A DNA stretch of 64,000 nt from contig CM042962.1 in the NCBI GenBank assembly GCA_023678885.1, positions 26,364,336 to 26,428,335 on the forward strand, given 5' to 3'. Source of the stretch: Pogostemon cablin. Lineage: Eukaryota > Streptophyta > Magnoliopsida > Lamiales > Lamiaceae. A program made the position numbers and the translations under genes. Below the pieces are notes generated by a model. That model did not search any database, had not been told where the DNA came from, and was given only the letters and a program-made list of their open reading frames with translations. Position 1 is the stretch's first letter, and the number at the start of each line of letters is the position of its first letter. This document shows, piece by piece, positions 48,239-59,500 of this stretch.

Positions 48239-48694
48239 TTAGTAGTCTTCTTCTTCATTTAACTCAGCTACGAACTCGAGGCTTGCGCGGCCAACTTTTT
48301 TCCTCATCAAGCGCGTCATTCGCACTGCATCGACCCCTTCTCCGACCACCACCACTTCATCCCCGTCGATTTCCACCGAGATCACACCTGTCAAAACATC
48401 GTACAAATTAGTATAAACTTAATTGTCATTCAATCACGTGTACTGTATCAAATCCAACAATGAAGATCACGTGATCAAATCACCTGATGCCATGGCTGCA
48501 ATTCTCATGGCCTTGGGTCTGCTTTTACTGGATTTGAATTGCACCTTGATCACTATTTCTTGCTACAAATTAAAAAAAAAAAAAAAGAAGTAAAATTCAG
48601 TATACAGATCCATGCAGGACATTGTTATACGTACGTACAATCATATATTTATATAAAATGTAAACAAATTAATGGATGTAATATATACCAGCAT
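48239..48694 (-). CDS. Small HMA-fold protein without metal-binding Cys (77 aa)
   Basis: Exons on the minus strand: 48694-48689 (only ATGCTG), 48562-48484, 48387-48239. All introns are GT-AG and the joined frame is open for 77 aa ending EEEDY. The pattern is that of plant HPP/HIPP proteins (HMA ferredoxin-like fold): EIVIKVQF, a helix with RPKAMRIAAMA, then GVISVEIDGDEVVVVGEGVD and MTRLMRKKVGRASLEF. The usual CxxC of the metal loop is replaced (FKSSKSRPKA) and there is no C-terminal CaaX box for isoprenylation, so classic heavy-metal binding is doubtful. A two-codon first exon is usual in this family. A (TA)n tract lies about 50 bp upstream of the start codon. The gene was built from splice sites, as its exons are too short for simple ORF calling. 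Confidence 0.8.
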
Positions 48695-48735
48695 GATTGT
48701 AGAGATTAATTGGTGTATATAGAAGATGATGATTA

Positions 48736-48742
<7 letters not shown>

Positions 48743-48819
<77 letters not shown>
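48743..48819. repeat. (TA)n microsatellite upstream of the HMA gene
   Basis: About 38 TA units beginning 49 bp before the HMA start codon, in its 5' UTR or promoter. Confidence 0.98.
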
Positions 48820-48822
<3 letters not shown>

Positions 48823-50048
48823 GAAGGTTTTGTTAAATGGTATGTGTGAGGAGTAGGATTGAATACACGTAATCATACAACTGTAGTTAAATGATCCAAC
48901 GCGGCGATGACCCTAAAAATTAGCGTCGTTAATTAATTAATTAAGTAGCATTAGTTTTGTTAATGCATGAAGCTTTTCCCCTGTTTGGAGTTTAAAGATT
49001 GTAATCACATGATTACCTCTCCTACATTCTCATTGACTTTCCTTTTTTAAACTTTAATTTCACTTGTCAATGACCATCACTAAACTAATATTTTTAGATT
49101 TAGATTACTTTTTGAGTGAATAATGACACTTTTAATAGTTGATTTTAGAAAATGTCACGGACTATAAATTTTTTTGGAAAAATATTACTTTTTTATTTTT
49201 TTCCCTCTTCATTTATAATTAATATATAAAAATGTGAATGATTGCATGTATAGTCTCGTATAGGATCGCACATATAGTCTCGTGTAGGTATAGCATAGTC
49301 GCATACTAGGGTTAATTTTGTTCAAAATTTTTAAAAAATGGCATTTTTTTGAAAAATTATAATAGATGGCATTTTTCCAAAATGAACTGCTCCTGACATT
49401 TTGTTGATACACTATAATTCTACGTATAATAGATAAATTCAAGATTGTGAGATGAATGGATGACCCCATGGCACACTAATTTGTTGGGATGATTTTATTC
49501 TATCACCAATAAACATGTCGATTCATTGGTGAAGTATTTAAGAACACCTTTAAGTTAACAACTTGTAAAATAAGGAAAGAGTCACCCTCTCTCTGCTTTA
49601 GACTACATTGTTGTGCAAGCCAGCCCGAGATTATGGAGGCTCTCAGTGAAATCATAAAATGTTGTTTTGCTAAGAAACTTTTATAATCTATCGATTTAAA
49701 TAACTTACAATAAAAATAATACACATGTTTGTACAAAAAAATGTTTAGAAACTTCATTTTTAAGAAATTTGAGATTACTTTCTCTTATAAAACATTTCTC
49801 CATCAATTATGTCTCTAATTTATTATCAGTGCATGTTATCTCAAATTATTAGATCATATCCTACACACAATTTTTATTTTTTAAAAATATTTCCATGTTT
49901 CACAATTTCATTATTGATTTCTTCATCGTATCTTTTAGTTGTTTTATAAATCACTCCTCATTCAACTTATTTCCATTCTCAACCACACTGTGAAAATTTT
50001 TTTTACTCATTTCCATTTAATCCTACTTGATTATTCACTCTAATTGAA
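48820..50048. other. Intergenic DNA
   Basis: No gene is supported. Short minus-strand ORFs (49209-49469, 49503-49757) show no domain. Confidence 0.5.
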
Positions 50049-50148
50049 GAACTCATATTTTTCAAGTTTCTTTTTTACTAACCGGTGCATATTTTTTAGA
50101 ACTCATATTTTTCAAGTTTCTTTTTTACTAACCGGTAGATAATTTTTT
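50049..50148. repeat. Tandem duplication, 50-bp unit
   Basis: Copies 50049-50098 and 50099-50148 (GAACTCATATTTTTCAAGTT..) lie at the 3' edge of the MULE transposase relic. Confidence 0.9.
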
Positions 50149-51260
50149 TACAATTCACCGTGATGTTCTTGTTTATGCACCTATAAAGGAAATGACTGGT
50201 ACCGGAAAAGACACTCTCAATGACATTGATTAGAGCTAACTGTCTATCAGTTACAATTAGGGAAGGCAAACATGTTTTACCCATTACATTCCTAAGTGTT
50301 CTACAAGCCCATGAGTAGTTATCTTCCTTTTCCTTCTCAAGAAAAATAATTGACCCCCAAAACGTCATGCCGGTTGAAGTGACACCAACTATCTCAAATA
50401 AAGGCATCTTGTACTTGTTCGTTTTGTATGTTGAATCCATAAGCAAAACTTGAGGAAAAGCACGCAACAAATCTATGCTTCAGGGATGTGCAAAGAATAA
50501 GTCTCTAACATTACCGGTATCCTTGCAGCTTTGGCTGAGAAAATAGTATTTGTGTTCCTCCAACTTCTTCACCACATATTGCAATTGAGAGCGAACCGCC
50601 ACGGTCAGAAACTCTATTTTTTTTCAACAATTGTATACAGTCCGTATTGTAGTCTTGTTACCGGGGAATTTTTTGTTTTAGAAGCTCTATCATATTCTTT
50701 GAACAGACATCTTGGAGTGACATATCAATCATAAATTTTTCCTTCTCCTCCTTTAGCCTCCTTCACAGGCATGCCCCTCCAAATAATTGGCAATCGAGTG
50801 GTTATGAACACCATTAACAACCTCCAATGCCCATGCCCCGTCCTTCTCTAATTCTCTCCCCCTAAGTAAAAATGGGCAATTACATTTCTTTGTACCCGTC
50901 TCTCTCTTTTTTATTTTCTTCTTACTTGGACCCTTCCCTTCTCGTTCCTTTTCTGGATCTACCTCCTTATATCAGTTTACTCTGGCATTAAACTCTTTAT
51001 ACTTTCCACAACGTTCACAACCCAAAAATAGCCTTAATTTTTTCCCTCATCCATCATAATCGGAGCGTTTCACTACAACTACCATCTGATTTTCGAATCC
51101 AATACTTCGAGCCCAGTTTATCAAATCCTCTCTTATATTAAACCATTCATGGGTTTCAAACAAGTCCGTGTAATCCTCAACCATACAAACATTTGTACTA
51201 AGCTCATTCCCCAATGAGATGGCACTGCATTTAATAGAAGAAAATAATCCCTACATACAA
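50090..51260 (-). pseudogene. MULE/FAR1-type transposase pseudogene
   Basis: Mutator-like transposases cut and move MULE DNA; FAR1-like plant regulators descend from them. Read on the minus strand, the N-terminal part holds WARSIGFENQMVVVVKRSD and LGCERCGKYKEF, then KCNCPFLLRGR and VVNGVHNHSIANYLEGHAC (a FAR1/WRKY-GCM1-like zinc region), then after stops and frameshifts FPQVLLMDSTYKTNKYKMPL, EIVGVTSTGMTFWGS and VTDRQLALINVIESVF, the start of the MULE transposase catalytic domain (the D of LLMDSTY and of VTDR). The rest of the catalytic domain and the SWIM finger are missing. Several stops and frame changes make it dead. It lies about 580 bp from the Pack-MULE at 51843, but no TIR ties the two together. 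Confidence 0.85.
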
Positions 51261-51680
51261 AAGAAATGGGTTAATACTGGAAACTAAGATTCGAGTCGAC
51301 CAAATATTGCTGAAAAAATACACATTGTTCGACGGAAAGAAGTCAAAATATTTGGATAAAATCGACCGATTGTGGTCGAACATATTGAGAATTTTCGACC
51401 GCCAATGGTCGAACGTTTCTTAATCGAACAATGCAGCGATGGGAAAAAACTCAAAAATTAACTTTTTAATTAGTGTAAACACATAAATATACGTATATTT
51501 ACGTCCTTAGGTATTTCTTCTTCCGACATGATGTACGTGTGAGCAAATGTGAGTTTTTATAGATGGGGAGAAAATCTAGAGTTTGTGAATGTTGGAGGAA
51601 GAAGAATTGGGTGTATGTTTTGTTTTGTGATTTTTGCTTAAATGTTTGATGTGAATGTGTTTGTATGTGTATTTATATTT

Positions 51681-51842
51681 TTGTGAATTGTTATTGTTAA
51701 AGTGTTTGGTGTGTGTATGTTATATTTATTATTTTAGGAATAGTAATATTGTGTTTGTGTGTGTATTTATGTTTTTGTGAATTGTTATTGTTAAAGTGTT
51801 TGGTGTGTGTATGTTATATTTATTATTTTAGGAATAATAATA
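51681..51842. repeat. Tandem duplication, 94-bp unit, at the Pack-MULE insertion site
   Basis: Copies start at 51681 and 51775 (TTGTGAATTGTTATTGTTAA). The Pack-MULE is inserted at the end of the second copy, so the first copy (GGAATAGTAATATTG at 51737) shows the empty site. Confidence 0.85.
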
Positions 51843-52109
51843 GGGCGGCACTATTGTCACCCAAACAATTACTAAGGGCACCCAATAATCTTAAAAATAT
51901 AATTTAAAATTACTAAAATGACCTTAAACTCATTTTCACGTTAAAATTACAGAATTTTACTTTCCCCACTCAATTCTTATCGCATCTGCCAACTGGAGAG
52001 TATCGCTCTCCTCTCCTTCCACCACCGCCACCTCCTTCTCCCGCCTCCTCCCAACTCCGCCCCCGCCCCTCCTCCCAACTCCGCCCCTCAATTCCCTTTC
52101 CTCCTCTTC

Positions 52110-52414
52110 CACCCTCTCTCTCCGCAACCCACTCAACCTCTCTGTCTCCCCCAAGACCCACAGAAGACTCCTCGTCTCTAACGCTGCCGCCTCCTCCGTC
52201 CCCATCGAATCCCAACCACCGTCTCCTGCTCCTGAAGGCGCCCAATCCATCCCCCTTATCATCTAAATTTCCATCGGCATTGTCGTCCGCTTCTCCTTTC
52301 GGAACTTCCCGAGGTCACGCCTCAGTCATGGCAGCTGCTCTCCATTATCCTCTCTACCAACATCGGATGGCATCTGGGCCTTCATCGGCCTCACCACCTC
52401 CGTAATCACCAAAA
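52110..52414 (+). pseudogene. Captured fragment of a chloroplast dicarboxylate transporter (DIT2-like)
   Basis: DIT/DCT proteins exchange glutamate, malate and 2-oxoglutarate across the chloroplast inner envelope. In one frame the fragment reads SLRNPLNLSVSPKT, SNAAASSVPIESQPPSPAP and IPLII, a TAA at 52264, then ISIGIVVRF. A frame shift then gives EVTPQSWQLLSIILSTNI at 52311. A further frame shift with a small deletion gives WAFIGLTTSVITK at about 52376. This order (transit-peptide end, first membrane helix, TPQ.WQLLSIFLST, WAFIGLT) is that of DIT2-type transporters from memory. Several frame breaks and the absence of the remaining membrane domain show it is non-functional. GC-rich codons fit a gene origin rather than local DNA. 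Confidence 0.75.
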
Positions 52415-52484
52415 TATAAAAGGTTGGGTTTTCCCAGTCGTTCAGACCACGAATCCCTCTCCAACAACCAGCAAGCTTGGACGC

Positions 52485-52800
52485 CATGGATTTAGCACCT
52501 CCAAATTCCGATCCTCGAATCAACGATGGCAGAAAGGCTGAATTTGTGAGAGGAAGATGGAATTACAACATTACTCGATTTGAGAAAGGGAAAATCTTGC
52601 TTAGGAGGAGTTTCTTCAGTGACTGTAGTAGAACTCATGGAGGAATTTGTGATTTGAGAAAGGAGAAATCTTGCTTAGGAGGAGTTTCTTTGGTGAATGT
52701 AGCAGAATTCATGGTGGGATTTGTGGCATGGATAGATGGAATGAGTTCTATCCTTTTCCTATCATCTCTTTCTTCCTTCTGTGTTGATTGTTGAAATGGG
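52485..52800 (+). other. Pack-MULE 3' part with 105-codon ORF
   Basis: The ORF from ATG 52485 (MDLAPPNSDPRINDGRKAEF) includes a 73-bp tandem repeat (TTTGAGAAAG at about 52579 and 52652), giving a repeated LRR/SFF-like stretch. I recognise no source gene. It may be a second captured piece or a chance ORF. Confidence 0.3.
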
Positions 52801-53162
52801 TTCTACCCATTCCCTTTCATCTCCTTCACTTCATCTGTTCTTCACTGTCATTTCATTCTTTTTTTTTAATGTCGCGGGAATTCTTTGTTGGGCAAGTACT
52901 AGGTTAAAATGGGTGGGCATAGTGATTAATGTAAAATGTACTGATTAAGAGTGAATTTAAGTGGAGGTTATAATAGTCTTTTTATTATTATTGTTTTAAA
53001 TTTCGGGTGCCCTAAGCAAAGTTTCGGGTGGCAATAATGTCATCCATAATAATATTGTAATAAGTGTGTATGCCACAAGGATAGTTTAGTAATTTAGTAT
53101 ATACATTTATTAATTTAAAATTTAAATGGGTGTATGGAAATAAACCGGTGTATGCGAATAGC

Positions 53163-53720
53163 GGGGCTAAAAGAATATTGCGATAAGTGAAATGAACAAT
53201 TGATTATGGTATCTTTTATGAAACTAGTGTTCCGATTAAAGTTGTTGGGTACATCTATAACGATCTTGGTGGAAATTTTGATGATTCAAGAAGCATATCA
53301 AGTTATTCATTTAGCCTTGGCAGTGACATAATATAATTTCTTGTTGTTTGAAGAGGCAACCGATTGTGACGCTTTCAACCACCAGAGTTGAATACACTGT
53401 TGCGTCGTTGGTCGGATGTCAAACTCTTTGGCTTAGAGGAGTCAAGAGAAAGCTTGAATAACAAATAGAGAGAACTTATCATTCTGTATTGTGAATACAC
53501 TTATGCCATTTTAGTCTCAAAGAATGCAGTTTTACACGGGAAAATAAAGCATATTCGTTTGCAATTTCATTTCTTTTAGAGAACTTGTTAGCAGCAAAGA
53601 AATCAACCTTGAGTATTGTCAAGATCTAATTGCTGATATCTTCACAAAGCCGCTTGGAAGTCCATTGTTTTCAGAATGTGTTGCAGTAATGGGAGTTTTT
53701 GGGAGGCAATGTTAGAATAA
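53163..53720 (+). pseudogene. Copia pol relic (RNase H end)
   Basis: Copia elements copy themselves by reverse transcription; this is the last part of pol. Across stops and frame shifts it reads TIDYGIFYETSVPIKVVGY, GGNFDDSRSISSYSF, QPIVTLSTTRVEYTVASLVG, HGKIKHIRLQFHFF and then ELVSSKEINLEYCQDLIADI followed by FTKPLG. These are the usual Copia motifs (KQP.V.LSTTEAEY, KHI..R.HF, ADIFTKPL). A purine-rich stretch TTTTTGGGAGGCAA and TGTTAGAATAAA (53710) look like the polypurine tract and start of a 3' LTR. It is dead. Confidence 0.85.
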
Positions 53721-54399
53721 ACCAAAATTAAATGAAAAGTTTGAAAATCCTTATCTTTGTTTCTTTTGGTTAAAAAAAAAAAAACTTTTAGTTTTAAAAA
53801 CACAAATTAGTGAGTTGTGGGGGCAAACTGGTAACACCTCCAATTTTAACAGTTGTTTGAATCTCATTAGCTAATTATAGATTATTTTTGCACCAAATTC
53901 ATTCACCAACGATAAAATAAAAATATAAAAATATATCTTCATCAATAAATATAAACTTATAAAGATATTGTGTATACTGACGAACGGATCGATAAAAAAA
54001 AAACAGGAAATATCTGAAGGTATGAAAAATCTTAAGAAGTGTACAGTTAAAACCTTGATTCCAAACTTAGATTGTCCAAATTAGTGTTTTATAGGTAAAA
54101 AAAATTGGGGCATTATTAATAAAGTTGGTAAAGAGATAAGAGAAGTTTAATTGAAAAGGAGTTGGGATGAGACTGACGTGCAAAAGAATAATGTTCAGCA
54201 GAGCAAGAAGCCTCTGAATAAGCGATAATTTGGTTCGCATCATTTCCCAAACAACTCCCAACTAAAACAACAAAGACAACTCATGACTAAAACGATAAAA
54301 CCCTTACCAGCAGTGGTGAATGATGAATGTGATTCTGGAGACACTAATACAACTACCCACTTTTACATTAAAATATTATTTCTCCACATTAAAATATTA
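53712..54399 (+). mobile_element. Possible 3' LTR of the Copia relic, and spacer
   Basis: It starts TGTTAGAATAAACC right after a polypurine-like tract. No end or TSD was found, so the extent is unknown. No gene is visible. Confidence 0.35.
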
Positions 54400-54523
54400 T
54401 ACTCCCTCTATCCCGCACCAAGAGTCTCTTTTTTACAACTACCCACTACACATTAAATAATAATACTCCTTCATCTACGTGCAAAAAAGTAAAATGCACC
54501 CTTGGTGCGGGATGGGGGGAGTA
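54400..54523. mobile_element. Stowaway-type MITE, nested in an older MITE
   Basis: Left TACTCCCTCTATCCCGCACC, right reverse-complemented TACTCCCCCCATCCCGCACC, with matching CAAGAGT / ACCCTTG inner bases. The flanks (CTACCCACTTTTACATTAAA before, CTCTTAATCTCAATGC.. and ACAGGAGGATGGAGTA at about 54645 after) look like a disrupted older Stowaway. Confidence 0.8.
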
Positions 54524-54693
54524 TATCTTAATCTCTGTGCATAAAGCAATTTCTCTCACCTCACTACGTTAAAATACTACTCATATATCTCTTAATCTCA
54601 ATGCATAAAGCAAACATCAACGTTAACACAGGAGGATGGAGTATATATTTTTAAATAATAAAAACACACCCATTAATAAAATTACTCATTACA

Positions 54694-54978
54694 TACTCCC
54701 TCTGTCCCATAATATTTTTCTCACTTTCCTCATTTGTTTGTCCCACAAAACTTTTCACCCCCAAAAAATGAAACATCACTTTATCCTATAACTTCAAAAG
54801 TTACTTTAATTTCAAATTTGTCACTCATTTTTCACACACATATCATTATTTTATACTTTTTTATTACCTAAAAATACTACAATACCCTCCAAAATCAATA
54901 AAGTTGGTCAAAAAGTGCAACTTTTCTTAAACAACATGGAACAGTAAAGGTGAAAAATTTTCCGAGACGGAGGGAGTA
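54694..54978. mobile_element. Stowaway-type MITE
   Basis: Left TACTCCCTCTGTCCCATAAT, right reverse-complemented TACTCCCTCCGTCTCGGAAA; TA at both ends. Confidence 0.85.
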
Positions 54979-56526
54979 TTAAATAATGGAGTAATACTCT
55001 TTAATCCACGTGTAAAAAACAAAAATAACCTTTAGCATGGACGAAGGTTGTATATAAAATGGGGTATGTTGTATGTGTAAAAAATAATAGCAATATTGAA
55101 ATTAAAATATGAAGTCGTGACCCGAGTGTAGCCCATCACAGAAAAAAAAAATCATTTATATTTAATTAGTATTATAAAGTTAGAGTCCAATACACTTATT
55201 AGTGCACCTAGTGTTAGTATTAAATTTTAATTTAATCTCTCTTATTAAATCAAATTAAATAATTACTCTTTTAACCTAATTTAAACCATTTAACCTTAGC
55301 TGCGACCCATAATTACCTATAAATTTAACGTCTACTTTTCTTGAAATATTTTCCAAAAGATATGGAGTAAAATTTTATTTTAAATTTTTTGTAACTAACA
55401 CCACTAATGATAAGTATTTGTTTTCGATTTATCAAGGTTTTAAAAACTATATGTTTATTTCGGATTTATGATACGATAAATTTTAATTTTATGTCAAATC
55501 AATGAATAAGAAATATTTGATAATATGTATAAAAATATATTAATTGATGCGAAAAGAGTGATATAGAAAAGTATTATTGTTTGAGGAGAACAAATGTATA
55601 AAAAAGTGGATGAATTAGGGATTTAATACGGTTTGTAATCATAGATAAGGGTGATTTTGGAAATTTGAATGCACATTTTATGAATGACTGGATTTCAAAA
55701 CCTAAAACAAATACTAGCGAAAGTTTAAATTTACCTTTTTACAATACATAGGAGCAGTATACTACATGGATACAAGGTAAATAAGGGTACACAATTATCA
55801 TTCTTTCCCAAGTTTCTACGGGAAAAACAAAAATAAAAACCCAATTGAACAAAAATATTTAAAACATACCATACTCTTGATCATGCAAATCTTAGAGAGT
55901 AAAAATCTTTTAATTAGACTAGAAATTTCATTATCTTAGTCATTGGACATTCATTATCTTCTCTATACTAACCTCTATTAGCTATTATCTCATTCAGCTA
56001 AAAAGGCTAGTACGAAGTATATACACATAATCAGGGTCACTTACTTTTGGGATAATAAACCAAACCATCCATTTAGGCATTACTTGTGTTCTATTACTCC
56101 CCCATGACACCATGGCAGAAGGCAAAAACACAATTTCATGCTTCAGACACTTCTGAACAAAGTATCCCGATTTTATTACGGATATTTCGCCTGTAAATGC
56201 AACATGTTTTGTTTGCTACTTGGGAAAGAAGGAACAATTTATTACATTTAAGTAACCAGAATGACACTCGCACATATCAATCTTTCCCAGAGCTAACATC
56301 CATCCCTCGTAACCTCAGTCTATGTATCTTGTCTTCTTCTACTAAACATGTAATGATTTATATCCAGACAGTTCTCCAGCGTTAAAACTTCAGTTGCAGC
56401 TAAACCATACATAGCAGCAGTTTTAATAAATCAAAACTTCTCTACACTTTCAGTGTTACTCTTGGTGTAAAGAATGATTAATACAACCACTCTCTGCTTT
56501 TCTCTTTTTCCTATTTCTTAATTTAT
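54979..56526. other. Intergenic DNA and 3' flank of the DUF21/CBS gene
   Basis: AT-rich. The part from about 56000 to 56526 may include 3' UTR or a further terminal exon of the minus-strand gene (see the finding at 56527). I see no other gene. Confidence 0.45.
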
Positions 56527-59500
56527 TTATTTGTCATGAATAATACTTACTTGATCCGTAGTGTCTTCCTGTACAGACAAAGCATGATCATTTGCCATCT
56601 CATGAACTGGGACTTCATCACCCTCTGTGCTATCTGATTCGTCGTCGCTGCTAAATCTCCTTTTCCAAATTTTGGGTATGAAACGAGTTACCCCTTTGGT
56701 CTCTAGTGATGCCTCATCATTGTTTATTCGCTCAAATCTGACGGAACTAACCTTTCTGGCGTTCCCTGCTAGTATCTACACCAATCATATCAACTTTGTC
56801 AATAAATGAAAACTGATTCAACTTAGATAAAGAGAGTTGGAAAGCTAGAAGTTGATTCATAAAGACAGCATCCATTTTCAAGATCTATTATATCTCAAAT
56901 CATGCACACAAGTTAAACAACTTTTTTTCTCCACAGTATAGAACCTAAAGCATATAATCTCAACAAGCCATATAAGGTCCTGTGACTTTTTAGACTGAGA
57001 AATAAAAGGTGAAGGAAAAGAAGGGAAGAAAAACAAGGCAATAGCATAAATATTAAAGCACCTCGAGCTTAAATATGTGGGTTCTCTCTTTTTCTTCTTC
57101 TCGATCAGTTTCCGATGCATCATAATCGCCATGCTCCTCTTGATGTGCTCTTTCAAGTACCACTTTAATAGTCTCACCCGTCCTTGGAATATATCCAAAT
57201 GCCTCACAGACAAACCCTGACACTGTTTCATACTGATGACCCTGCATGATTGGACAATGCCGCCAGAAAGAATTAAATTTATTAGAAAACTGTGGAACCC
57301 GCAATTTAATCCTCTCTTCAGATAGAAAAATGCCACAATCTTCCCACGTGTCGAGTTCAATTATATATATGCTAATTCCAACATGTTACGTCATTTTCTT
57401 TTTTTTCTTTTACTGGCAAAATTCAAATGGATCGCCAATCCAGAAGCATTGCATTACTGGTACACATAAGCAAAATAGATCTACCTCCGGCATTTTTATG
57501 TTAAGATCTTCAGAGAGCTGATCAATTGATGTATTAGCATCCACATCATAAATGCCCTCAGCACGCATAACAACATAGCCAGTTTTTTTCTCAATTTCCT
57601 CCTGCCACAGAAAAATCAAGCAGAAAAGTGAGTAGTCCATGCCATCCATAAAGAGAGTCTCAATGACATTAATCAATGCCATCTTTCAAATCATATAAAT
57701 CTGGGTCCCGAAAGAGCAATATATTTCTAGTGAGTGCCTCCATTTACTTTCTTGACTGCCACTTAATCATAAATCAATTATACTACATGCAATCAGACAG
57801 CTGAAAAAGTCAAGATTCCAGGACTGCGTACATGAATGTGGCGTATCAATGTACCATTTCATATCCTTGATAAAGAGAATATGAATCACGATAAGGAAAT
57901 TGTTGCAAAGACAGAAAAGACATGGAATCAGTAGGCAAAAGAACTACCAGTATCAATTACCCAGAGCTAAATATACTTAGGCCTCCTTACCTTTGAGTCA
58001 TTTTCATCAAAAATCTCACCAACAATTTCTTCAACCACATCTTCAAGGGTCACTATCTGTTAAACAGCATGAAAACTAAGAATCAAAATCACAAAACTCA
58101 GCAGAGGCTCAAACTTATTTAGAGCGGAAACTTCACCCAGAAGTTCCAAAACAATATTTGAGGTTTCATGTTTTAAGAAGAAAAAAGAAAAAGAACAACT
58201 TACACCGACAGTCCCTCCGTATTCGTTTAAAACAACAGCCATGTGTACCTTCCTAATGCGGAACTCTCTAAGAAGATTCCAAACAGACATTGAATCTGCA
58301 ATATTCAATGGAAGAATAACACAATAATAATGAGTACGGAGCACTACAAATAAACCTATCAAGAGTTTAAATATATCAATATGCATCGTGCTGTTACCGT
58401 ATTATTATTATTATGGATAGTTGATTCTATATGGAAGTCAATTATTTGACTAGGTGTGTCAAATCAAAAGAACTGTAATTTACCAGGAACAAAATATGCA
58501 GGTTTCTGTGCCATATCCCCCACAATAGAAGTTTCCAGGAGTTCCCCCTTCAAAAACAATAATTCTGCATGCTATGAGATTTTGTGTAAAATTAAAAATA
58601 TAAATGAACAAAATCTGGGACAAATGTAGTTATATTCAGAAGTTAGTTGACCTTTTGCACGTAATCCAGAAGATCCATGGCATAAGCAATACCAACAATG
58701 TTGTCAATGCGTTCCTCGAAGACTGGCACCCTACAATCAAGAGCTTACTTCTTTAGATCAATTTTAAAATAATCAAGTAGATGGAAAAACAAGCGATACC
58801 TGGAATACTGATGCTCTGCCCATGAATGGTGGAAATCAACAAGTGTAGCACCAGCATCTATGGCAACAACATCAATAAGAGGCGTCATCACCTCTCTAAC
58901 GTGCGTATCTTTTATCTCTAACACATTTTCAATCATATCCTGTCAAAAAGTCCAATCCAATATAGAATAAGATATAAATCCATTTTCCACATTATGACTT
59001 GCTCAATGTATCAGGGTTAAATTTTCTGGTGAAAGGAGAAATTTATACAAAGTAGTAACATGCAACAAAATAGTGAGAAGAAAGATCTGGTCTTTAACCA
59101 GGTTAATATAGTGCATCTTCCATGTGCTTATAGATATAGAAGACATTTATACAAAAAAAAATTAAAAATTCACTGTCCTACCCAACAGCAGATATGCCTT
59201 TATCATGAAACCCATTAAATACCTGTTCTTCCTCCTCGATTGCACCGCTTAGCTCTGCTCCACGTAACATCAACTTTAGTTCATCTTCAGTTACATATGG
59301 TTCACTGGAAAATAATAACACACAAGGTAGTCAATGGCAAAGTATAACTAGAGCAATATGTAAATCCAGAATCAATTGACAACAGCAACAGGTAAGATGC
59401 AAAAAAAATTGATGTTAGAATATAATTGATGACTATGCCAGATATTCTATACTTTGACTAATAGAGATGGCATTTGAATACTACTGTGACTTCTAACAGT

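Larger units (their letters stand above)
51843..53045. mobile_element. Pack-MULE (Mutator-type) with captured gene fragment
   Basis: 1,203 bp. TIRs of about 48 bp: left GGGCGGCACTATTGTCACCC, right reverse-complemented GGATGACATTATTGCCACCC, then AAGGGCACCC / TAGGGCACCC further in. Perfect 9-bp TSD ATAATAATA at 51834-51842 and 53046-53054, the Mutator length. The interior is GC-rich, unlike the flanks, and contains a recognisable piece of a chloroplast dicarboxylate transporter gene (52110-52414). It holds no transposase. Confidence 0.85.

Noticed and set aside
51957..52262. Gly/Glu/Arg-rich minus-strand ORFs
   Set aside because: They are antisense to the GC-rich captured transporter fragment and have no known domain.
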